Under the pieces are notes generated by a model. That model saw only the letters and a list, made by a program, of their open reading frames with translations. It was not told the origin of the DNA and made no database searches. 64,000 nt of DNA from Arthrobacter sp. PvP023 (GTDB lineage Bacteria > Actinomycetota > Actinomycetes > Actinomycetales > Micrococcaceae). The translations under genes and the position numbers were made by a program. The DNA lies in NCBI RefSeq assembly GCF_017832975.1, contig NZ_JAFIBI010000001.1, positions 496,001 through 560,000 of the forward strand, in the 5' to 3' direction. Below, one piece after another: positions 52,897-64,000 of this stretch. Within the stretch, counting starts at the first letter, position 1; each line of letters opens with the position of its first letter.

Positions 52897-53658
52897 ATGG
52901 ACTTTGCCGCCCGCTATGTTGCCTTGGGAGATTCGTTCACGGAAGGTGTCGGCGACGACGATCCGGCCCGCCCGAACGGCGTACGGGGCTGGGCGGACCG
53001 CGTGGCCGAGCAGCTCGGCGCGGCGGACCCGGCCTTCGGTTACGCCAACCTCGCCATCAGGGGCCGGAAACTCCGCCAGATCATGGCGGAGCAGGTGGAC
53101 GCCGCCGTCGAACTTAAGCCCACGCTGGTGACCGTTTACGCCGGGGCCAACGATATCCTCCGTCCCAAGATCGACATCGACGACCTTTTGGCGGAGTACG
53201 ACGCCGGCATCCGCAAGTTGAGTGCCACGGGTGCCACCGTGGTGATGTTCACGGGTTTCGACGCCCGCGGTTCCAAGGTTTTCGGCACCATGCGCGGCCG
53301 CACCGCCATCTACAACGAGCTGGTGCGCGGCATTGCGGGCGACCACGGCGCCCTGCTGGTGGATTACTGGCGCTTCAGCGAATACTACGACTGGGGCATG
53401 TGGGCCAAGGACCGGATGCACATGTCCGCGGCCGGTCACGCGAACATGGCCAAGAGGGTGCTGACTGTCCTCGAACACGATCACTCCATCGATGTGCCGC
53501 CCATGACGCCCGTTCCTGAGCTGAGCCGGGCCGATGCCATCAGGGCGAACGCGCGCTGGGTGCGGGAGTTTGCGGGACCTTGGGTGGTCCGCCGGGTCAC
53601 GGGGAAGTCCTCGGGTGACGGCCTCCAGCCGCGGTACAGCCAGCTCACCCGGCTTTAG
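52897..53658 (+). CDS. SGNH/GDSL-family hydrolase (copy 2)
   Basis: The protein has 253 residues. The blocks GDSFTEG (Ser13), YANLAIRGRKLRQI, YAGANDIL and DRMHMSAAGH match copy 1 at 48628 along the whole length. No signal peptide is seen. It lies 43 bp after the glutaminase gene and may be cotranscribed. Substrate unknown. Confidence 0.9.
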   Translation: MDFAARYVALGDSFTEGVGDDDPARPNGVRGWADRVAEQLGAADPAFGYANLAIRGRKLRQIMAEQVDAAVELKPTLVTVYAGANDILRPKIDIDDLLAEYDAGIRKLSATGATVVMFTGFDARGSKVFGTMRGRTAIYNELVRGIAGDHGALLVDYWRFSEYYDWGMWAKDRMHMSAAGHANMAKRVLTVLEHDHSIDVPPMTPVPELSRADAIRANARWVREFAGPWVVRRVTGKSSGDGLQPRYSQLTRL

Positions 53659-53667
53659 CGCCGGAAG

Positions 53668-54564
53668 CTACCGCCGGAAGCCGGGCGTCGCGAGCAGTTC
53701 GCCGCCGGCCCGCACCGCCAGTACTTCGATGTCCCACCCGTCCGTTGCGCGGTCCAGCATCGGCAGGCCGCCGGCCACGATCGCCGTCGCCAGCACGTCA
53801 GCAGTGACGATGTCCGCTGCCGCAACGGAAACCTGGCGGAACACCGGGGCAGCCGGGGCTGGACGGGCGCCACGGCCTGCTCCGCCGGCAGCCCAGATGT
53901 GGTCTCCCCGCTCCGCGGAACCGGAAGTTGCCAACGCCAGTTTCGCCCCGGCAAAGCCGCCCAACGGGTGGCCGGCAATAAGGGTGCGGCGGTCCTCCGG
54001 ATCAACAATCCCGGCCCTCCACGGCTCGCGGTTCCCGGATTCCGTGGCCCCCGGGGCGGGGGATCCGCTGACCAGCACGTCGCCGCCGGCGTTCAGGCAC
54101 CAGTCTCGAAGGCCTAGCGCCAGCAGGGATGTGCCCGCCTCCTGGATGGCATATCCCTTGACGATCCCGGACAGGTCGAGGACGCCGTCGGGCCGTTCAG
54201 GGGTGAAGGCCCCTTCGGTCAGCAGCCGCCAGCCGACGGCGTCGGCGTAGAGGCGGCGCATCTCCTCGGACGCGTCCGGGAGTGTGATCTCGGCGCGCGC
54301 CAGCCGGCTGGCCTCCGAGTCCGGGCGGTAGAGGCTGAACGTCTCGTCCAGACCCGCGAAAACCCGTTCGACGACGGCGGTGGCCGCTACCAGCTCGTCC
54401 GCGCCCGAGGCTGCGGGCACAGTGAGGCTCACCACCGTTCCCATGCAGCTGAAGGTCCTGGCCCGCAATGCGGGCCGCCCCAGCGGCTGTTCCCTGCCGG
54501 CGGCCGGCTCCGGTAAGGGCCGCCGGAGTCCAGCCCCGGTCTGGTGATCAGAGGTTCGCTGCAT
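53668..54564 (-). CDS. apbE: ApbE-like FAD:protein FMN transferase
   Basis: The protein has 298 residues. The ApbE fold is recognised by MGTVVSLTVPA, VLDLSGIVKGYAIQEA, LNAGGDVLVSG and the metal-site Asp in AADIVTADVLATAIVA. It covalently attaches FMN from FAD to a Thr on a flavoprotein. The likely acceptor is the FMN-binding protein encoded immediately upstream, whose gene overlaps by 17 bp. The first 40 residues are variable and no clear signal peptide is seen. Confidence 0.92.
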   Translation of the reverse strand: MQRTSDHQTGAGLRRPLPEPAAGREQPLGRPALRARTFSCMGTVVSLTVPAASGADELVAATAVVERVFAGLDETFSLYRPDSEASRLARAEITLPDASEEMRRLYADAVGWRLLTEGAFTPERPDGVLDLSGIVKGYAIQEAGTSLLALGLRDWCLNAGGDVLVSGSPAPGATESGNREPWRAGIVDPEDRRTLIAGHPLGGFAGAKLALATSGSAERGDHIWAAGGAGRGARPAPAAPVFRQVSVAAADIVTADVLATAIVAGGLPMLDRATDGWDIEVLAVRAGGELLATPGFRR

Positions 54565-55105
54565 CGATGGCCGCCTGGAGTGAGCTCAGGTAGGCGTCGC
54601 TGGTCACAGTGGCGCCTCCAATGGTCTGCACGTCCGCTGACTGCGCAGCGAGGACTTCGGCTTTGAGGAGGGGTGCGGCGCGGTTGCTGATCTGGATGGA
54701 CTTGCGGTCGTCGTCTGTCAGCTGCAGCGCCACGACGTCCGTGATGGCACCTGACTTGACCGTGATCTGGACCTGGACGGCGCCGAAGCGCGTCTGCACC
54801 ACACTGCCGGCGTAGGTTCCCCCGGCCTTTGCGGCGGCCCCGGTTGTGGGCTCCGCGGCAGTGCCCGAACCTGTCCCGGTGGTACCGGCGGAGGAGCCGG
54901 TTCCGGTGGAGCCGGAGGAGCTTGAGGAGCCCGAGCTTGAGCCGGAGGAACCCGTTGCGCCGGCAGTGCCGGCAGTGCCGTTGGTTCCTGCCGACGTGCT
55001 GGCCGCGGCGCTCGGTGCCTCCGCCACGTGGATGCCTGATTGCCACCCCGCAAGAAGGATGCCCGCGGAGGCAAGTGCTGCTGATACTGCTGCGCGTATT
55101 CTCAC
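54548..55105 (-). CDS. FMN-binding domain protein (extracytoplasmic)
   Basis: The protein has 185 residues. The signal/anchor segment (VSAALASAGILLAGW, about 8-23) is followed by a Ser/Gly/Thr-rich linker (about 32-95) and an FMN_bind domain. That domain has GGTYAGSVVQTRFGAVQVQI and the flavinylation site TIGGATVTSDAYL, in which the Thr after GGA should carry FMN. It probably carries electrons between the ferric-reductase-like membrane protein and outside acceptors. The GTG start overlaps the preceding stop. Confidence 0.9.
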   Translation of the reverse strand: MRIRAAVSAALASAGILLAGWQSGIHVAEAPSAAASTSAGTNGTAGTAGATGSSGSSSGSSSSSGSTGTGSSAGTTGTGSGTAAEPTTGAAAKAGGTYAGSVVQTRFGAVQVQITVKSGAITDVVALQLTDDDRKSIQISNRAAPLLKAEVLAAQSADVQTIGGATVTSDAYLSSLQAAIDAANL

Positions 55106-56547
55106 CAGTCAAACCTTTCGTAGTGGAGTTGGTCTTCCTTGACGCCCGCGGCGCGGGCGTCGGCAATTACGTTTCGGGCCCACGCCGCCGGCCCGCAGAC
55201 ATAGACGTCCGCGTTTGCGACGTCGGGGGCATAGTCGGCCAGCCGATGGCCGGCCCGTGTGGCGCTGTCCGGGAGCCAGCTTCCCGTGTGACGGACCGAG
55301 CGGGCGCCGGTCAGATGGAACAGGGTGGCTCCCCGGTTCCGGGCAAGTTCCAGGATCTCGTCGCCGAGGTACAGTTCCTGCTCGCTGCGGCCCCGAAGGA
55401 TCACGGTCGCCTGCCCTGGCGCGAAAGGCGTCGATTCCAAGAGGGCCCGAAGGGGCGTGATCCCGATCCCGGCGCCGATCATCACCACCCTGTCGCGGCT
55501 GCGGGCCGCGGTGCTGAAGATTCCGTACGGTCCCTCCACGGCGACCTTCGTCCCCGGTTTCACGCCGGCGAGCTGGGCAGATCCGCGTCCAAGATTGCGG
55601 ACGGTGATCCGCAGCAAGCCGCGCCCTGAGGCATCGAACTGCAACGGCTCGGCGGAGAGGCTGAACGGATGAGGGTGCCACCACAGACCCGGGGCCAGGA
55701 ACCTCCAGATGAAGAACCTGCCTCCGGTTCCGGCCAGTTCGTCAAGGTGCAGCCCGTGCATCTCAATGCTGACCACTCCGGGTGCCACCTGCACCACGCG
55801 GCTGACGGTGAGCTGATGCCGGAACGTGGCAACGACGGGCTCAAGAACGCGGTAGTGCAGGAGCGCGGCGCCGGTTGCGATGCATACGGCTAGCCAGTAC
55901 CAGCGCTGCCAGGTGCCCTCGGCGAACAGCCCGCCTACGCTGAACTGGTGGGGCAGCGACGTTGCGACGGCGGCATAGGTCAGCAGGTGCACCGCGTACC
56001 AGAACTCGTAGGGAAAGCGCCTGCGGACGGCCACCAGGGACGTCACCACAACGGCGATGAACAGCGCCATGGAGACATAGGCCAGCCACATGTCCGGCAC
56101 CAGCACCCAGAGGGACACGGCTTCGCTGACGGGATCCAGCCCTTCGGCCATCCCGTAGCCGATGGCGATCAGGATCCCGTGCGCCAGCAGAAGGTAGAGC
56201 GACGGCTTCCCGAGCTTCCGGTGGAATTCCAGGGCGCGGTCGTGGCCAACGGACTGGTCAATGAGGGGAATCCGTGCCGCCAGCAGCAGCATCAGGAGGA
56301 CCAGGTCCATGCCGGCCAGCCCGGCCACAATGCCCAGGGCGGTGAAAGCTCCGGCGAGTGTCGAGAATCCCGTTGCGCCGCCGTCGGCCAGCCACAGTGC
56401 CACGGCGGCTGCAACGGATGCCCAGGCAGCCGTTGTCAGCAGATCGGCGCGGAACAGGCGACGGCGGTGCGCGGCCGTGAAAGTTCCCCGCCCCTTGCGG
56501 GAGCCGTTGGAACCGGCGGGCAAAGCCGGCAGGAGTTGTGTGTTCAT
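55102..56547 (-). CDS. Ferric-reductase-like transmembrane protein with FAD/NAD(P) domain
   Basis: The protein has 481 residues. Six to seven membrane helices in the first 250 residues contain candidate haem His residues (LLAHGILIAIG, YAVHLLTYAAVATSLPHQ). A FAD-binding barrel (HPFSLSAEP, FIWRFL) and an NAD(P)H domain (MIGAGIGITPLRALLES) follow. It should oxidise cytoplasmic NAD(P)H and pass electrons across the membrane. It is the first gene of the operon with the FMN-binding protein and ApbE. Confidence 0.92.
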   Translation of the reverse strand: MNTQLLPALPAGSNGSRKGRGTFTAAHRRRLFRADLLTTAAWASVAAAVALWLADGGATGFSTLAGAFTALGIVAGLAGMDLVLLMLLLAARIPLIDQSVGHDRALEFHRKLGKPSLYLLLAHGILIAIGYGMAEGLDPVSEAVSLWVLVPDMWLAYVSMALFIAVVVTSLVAVRRRFPYEFWYAVHLLTYAAVATSLPHQFSVGGLFAEGTWQRWYWLAVCIATGAALLHYRVLEPVVATFRHQLTVSRVVQVAPGVVSIEMHGLHLDELAGTGGRFFIWRFLAPGLWWHPHPFSLSAEPLQFDASGRGLLRITVRNLGRGSAQLAGVKPGTKVAVEGPYGIFSTAARSRDRVVMIGAGIGITPLRALLESTPFAPGQATVILRGRSEQELYLGDEILELARNRGATLFHLTGARSVRHTGSWLPDSATRAGHRLADYAPDVANADVYVCGPAAWARNVIADARAAGVKEDQLHYERFDW

Positions 56548-57027
56548 GCTTCAACTTTGCGGCGGGATCCTTTCATTCTGCTGTGAAAAGACTGCGGCGC
56601 CGATGTGACTCGAGTACGGTGAGGCTGGCGGCCTTATACACCCGCGGGCGGGCATCGATGGCTACCCGATTGGCCTTTAATTAGTCAAGCTCGTAGACTT
56701 GGTAGGCGCTAGGTGGCGCGGAGCGTGTGCAATTGCTCCGGTTGGCGGGATCTGTCCTCAATATCGACAGTCCTCAAGGCCGGTAGTTAGGGGCTCAAGT
56801 TGCGTGCACTCCTGTATTCGCCCAGCATCCCGATACTTCGCAGTGGTTTCCGCTGCCCGGTACTCGTGGCCAATCATGTTCGCCCGTAGTGCGGAAACAG
56901 CCGGCTTTCGCCGACTGTCCACGCCTGCGGACCGCCGAACGTGTGAAAGCTGGATGCGGACGCCACCTGTCGCACGGGACGCGGAACGCTGCGGACCGTT
57001 TCATTTATTTTCATGAGGAGAGTCGTC
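56548..57027. other. Upstream region of rpmB with possible remnant and AT-rich box
   Basis: No firm gene is visible in these 480 bases. A minus-strand open frame ending at 56758 reads plausibly for about 39 codons from an ATG at 56877 (GHEYRAAETTAKYRDAGRIQ) and may be the tail of a lost gene. At 56999-57016 the AT-rich TTTCATTTATTTTCATGA, complement TGAAAAT, partly resembles an actinobacterial Zur box. GAGGAGA at 57015 is the rpmB ribosome-binding site. Confidence 0.4.
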
Positions 57028-57264
57028 ATGGCAGCACACTGCCAGGTGACCGGAGCCGAGCCGGGCTTTGGACACAGCATTTCGCACTCGCACCGCCGCA
57101 ACAAGCGCCGGTTCGACCCGAATATCCAGAAGAAGCGCTACTGGGTTCCGTCCCTGCGCCGTAATGTCACCCTGCAGGTCTCTGCACGTGGCATCAAGAC
57201 CATCGACGTGCGTGGCATCGACGTTGTCGTAGCCGCCATCCTGGCACGAGGAGTGAAGCTCTAG
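57028..57264 (+). CDS. rpmB: 50S ribosomal protein L28 (cysteine-poor form)
   Basis: The protein has 78 residues. It has the L28 pattern [20 protein letters not shown] and [19 protein letters not shown]. Only one Cys (residue 5) is present, so the zinc-ribbon CxxC pairs of the C+ form are missing. Such C- paralogs, grouped with rpmG and rpsN, are often induced under zinc limitation. The stop overlaps the rpmG GTG by one base. Confidence 0.95.
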   Translation: MAAHCQVTGAEPGFGHSISHSHRRNKRRFDPNIQKKRYWVPSLRRNVTLQVSARGIKTIDVRGIDVVVAAILARGVKL

Positions 57265-57431
57265 TGGCTAAGGACAAGGACGTACGTCCGATCATCAAGC
57301 TCAAGTCGACCGCTGGCACGGGTTACACCTATGTCACGCGCAAGAACCGTCGTAACGACCCGGACCGCATGGTTCTGAAGAAGTACGACCCCCGCATCCG
57401 TAAGCACGTCGAATTCCGAGAGGAGCGCTAA
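57264..57431 (+). CDS. rpmG: 50S ribosomal protein L33 (cysteine-free form)
   Basis: The protein has 55 residues from the GTG at 57264, which shares its first G with the rpmB TAG. The sequence includes [20 protein letters not shown] and [10 protein letters not shown]. No Cys residue is present, so it is the zinc-independent form. It is too short for many gene finders. It forms an operon with rpmB and rpsN. Confidence 0.95.
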   Translation: MAKDKDVRPIIKLKSTAGTGYTYVTRKNRRNDPDRMVLKKYDPRIRKHVEFREER

Positions 57432-57436
57432 GCACT

Positions 57437-57742
57437 ATGGCTAAGAAGTCAATGATCGCTAAGAACGAACAGCGTAAAGTCATCGTCGAGCGCTATGCTG
57501 CAAAGCGCCTCGAACTGAAGAAGGCCCTGGTTGACCCCGCGTCAACCGACGAAGCACGCGAAGCTGCACGCCTCGGCCTGCAGAAGCTGCCCCGCAACGC
57601 CTCCCCGGTACGTCTGCGTAACCGCGACATCATCGATGGCCGCCCGCGCGGTACCTTCCAGAAGTTCGGTATCTCCCGTGTTCGCTTCCGCGACATGGCT
57701 CACCGCGGTGAGCTCCCGGGCATCACCAAGTCTTCCTGGTAA
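57437..57742 (+). CDS. rpsN: 30S ribosomal protein S14 (long, cysteine-free form)
   Basis: The protein has 101 residues. It starts [13 protein letters not shown] and ends with the S14 signature [20 protein letters not shown], then [17 protein letters not shown]. The long form without CxxC zinc motifs is the C- type. It follows rpmG after 5 bp and is closed by the hairpin at 57787-57822. Confidence 0.96.
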   Translation: MAKKSMIAKNEQRKVIVERYAAKRLELKKALVDPASTDEAREAARLGLQKLPRNASPVRLRNRDIIDGRPRGTFQKFGISRVRFRDMAHRGELPGITKSSW

Positions 57743-57786
57743 TCCAACACTGCTGCTAAACCAGCACTGCTGATTCCAGTGGTCTA

Positions 57787-57822
57787 AGAAGGGCCGGCAA
57801 CCTCACGGTTGCCGGCCCTTCT
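57787..57822 (+). terminator. Rho-independent terminator after rpsN
   Basis: The arms AGAAGGGCCGGCAACC and GGTTGCCGGCCCTTCT pair perfectly over 16 bp around a TCAC loop. This is a strong terminator separating the ribosomal protein operon from the rrn operon. Confidence 0.9.
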
Positions 57823-58416
57823 TGCGCTTAACTGCTCGCTCGTTCGACCTGGACCAGACGCGGTGATGCAGCACACAGAATCCGGGGACGACGCCGGCGC
57901 CCCTGGAAGCACCCCCGCGGCCCGTTTGGGCCCGGACTGGCGCGGTTTGGCACCCCGTGAGGGGAGCGTTTGCGGTGGGACCAAAGTAGGTGTATTGTTT
58001 TCTAAGTCGCCGAGAGGGGGCCGGCGAGAAGCTGGTTACCGAAGGCGGCCAAAACCCCTTCTAAACAGCCGAAAAACGGTTCGCCACTTGGCGTGCGGTT
58101 CGAAGGCGGGGATGGTCTCGATGACCGGCAGATCGCGGAAACGCTGATTTGCTTTGAGTCTTGAGTTCAGGTAAGTTTGGGAAGTTGCTCCGGAGCGATC
58201 CACGGCTGGGATGTTGTGGTGGTGCCGGGTGTGTCTGTTGTTTGAGAACTCAATAGTGTGCCAAGTTTGTTGATACCAATTTATTTTATGGATTGGTTGA
58301 ATTGACTGGATCCGCCACCCCGTGGTGTGGTCTGGTTTTTACAGCTGGTTTCAAATTTTGTGCAGTCTGGTTCCGCGTTTTCCCGTGGTTCCTGGTTGTG
58401 TCTGTTTTTGTTTTAC
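57823..58416 (+). promoter_or_regulatory. rrn promoter and leader region
   Basis: No protein gene is visible. A plausible core promoter is TTTGCG at about 57969 and TATTGT at about 57993 with an 18-bp spacer, directly before TTTTCTAAGTCGCCGAGAGG. The leader carries TTGTTTGAGAACTCAATAGT at about 58239, a motif repeated in the 16S-23S spacer (TTGTTTGAGAACTACATAGT) and probably part of antitermination or processing signals. Confidence 0.5.
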
Positions 58417-63574
<5,158 letters not shown>

Positions 63575-63800
63575 CACACCCCTTTCGTGAACGGATTCAA
63601 AAGACGTTCACACCATGAAAGGGGTAAAAGAAAACAAGACTGCTTGCGTCCACTATGTGGTTCCCAACCAACAAACCCGTTGCGTTGCAGGAACAAAACC
63701 ACAACAAAATAACAACACCACACCTGCCCTGACCGGCAGGAGCATGTTGTAACCACAGATTTCCCACACACACCCCCCGGGGCGTGTGACGGGTAGAAGG
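63575..63800 (+). other. 23S-5S spacer
   Basis: The spacer of 226 bases contains the 3' arm of the 23S processing stem (GCGTCCACTATGT near 63647) and no gene. Confidence 0.7.
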
Positions 63801-63920
63801 GTTACGGCGGTCATAGCGTGGGGGAAACGCCCGGTCCCATTCCGAACCCGGAAGCTAAGACCCACAGCGCCGATGGTACTGCACCCGGGAGGGTGTGGGA
63901 GAGTAGGTCACCGCCGGAAC
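63801..63920 (+). rRNA. rrf: 5S ribosomal RNA
   Basis: It starts GTTACGGCGGTCATAGCGTG and ends GGTCACCGCCGGAAC, with terminal complementarity and the internal CCGAACCCGGAAGCTAAG. The length of about 120 nt is normal. Confidence 0.96.
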
Positions 63921-63932
63921 ATCATTCAGGTC

Positions 63933-63966
63933 GAGAGCCCCAACCAGGCAACTGGTTGGGGCTCTC
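63933..63966 (+). terminator. rrn operon terminator
   Basis: The arms GAGAGCCCCAACCA and TGGTTGGGGCTCTC pair perfectly over 14 bp around GGCAAC, 12 bp after 5S. Confidence 0.88.
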
Positions 63967-64000
63967 CCACGTTAACCACCAAAACCCACACCCCACACCC

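Noticed and set aside
56699..57016. 105-codon plus-strand ORF before rpmB
   Set aside because: No protein-like pattern or ribosome-binding site, and it overlaps the rpmB promoter region.
57809..58147. 112-codon ORF between rpsN and 16S
   Set aside because: It lies across the rrn promoter and leader, has low-complexity composition and no ribosome-binding site.

Overview
The window is chromosomal DNA of a high-GC Gram-positive actinobacterium. The 16S/23S/5S rRNA operon at the right end, the GC-rich codon use and the gene families present (HNH/DUF222 protein, DUF4389 membrane protein, FMN-binding/ApbE/ferric-reductase-like set) point to the Micrococcaceae, most likely an Arthrobacter- or Pseudarthrobacter-like organism. 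This assignment rests on recognition of the sequence, not on a database search.

Layout. 0-11 kb: a GntR regulator, a HipBA-type toxin/antitoxin pair, then a nucleic-acid-enzyme patch: a DnaQ-like exonuclease fused to TerB-like and BRCT-like parts, two paralogous GIY-YIG-like proteins and an HNH/DUF222 nuclease. An amidohydrolase and SRPBCC proteins follow. 11-15.5 kb: a STAS-like protein translationally coupled to a zinc alcohol dehydrogenase, a DUF4389 membrane protein, and a short-chain dehydrogenase with an apparent in-frame internal deletion. 15.5-23.7 kb: a catabolic island. It has a GntR/FCD regulator, a split transketolase and an MHS-type MFS transporter on the minus strand. Diverging from these on the plus strand are a TIM-barrel sugar isomerase/epimerase, an SDR, a fused DhaK-DhaL kinase and an RpiB-family isomerase. 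A shared inverted-repeat motif near GACTGT-ACAGTC lies at the GntR promoter and in the divergent promoter region, so the whole island probably forms one regulon for a C4 polyol/ketose (threitol/erythrulose type) or a branched pentose (apiose type).

23.7-32.6 kb: redox and lipid genes (sulfite-oxidase-like Mo enzyme, NmrA-like protein, two aldo/keto reductases, a long acyl-CoA dehydrogenase), small membrane proteins and a frameshifted YchJ-type gene. 32.9-38.7 kb: a tightly overlapping operon encoding the JetA (DUF3375), JetB (DUF4194) and JetC (SMC-like ATPase) components of a type I Wadjet/MksFEB condensin. The expected nuclease subunit JetD/MksG is absent, and a 32-bp-period repeat begins just after jetC. 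The same repeat family occurs at 40.3-40.5 kb, as a near-perfect tandem array ending at the stop codon of a TetR gene, and at 48.5 kb.

40.5-48.5 kb: a TetR/MFS exporter pair, then a probable iron-regulated siderophore uptake operon (binding protein, two permeases, ATPase, siderophore-interacting reductase). 48.6-56.5 kb: two paralogous SGNH hydrolases, a glutaminase fused to STAS and cyclic-nucleotide-binding-like domains, and an operon for a flavin-based membrane electron-transfer chain (ferric-reductase-like protein, FMN-binding lipoprotein-like protein, ApbE). 57.0-64 kb: the cysteine-poor ribosomal protein trio rpmB-rpmG-rpsN and a complete rrn operon with no tRNA in its spacer. No CRISPR array, tRNA, phage or intact insertion sequence was found.
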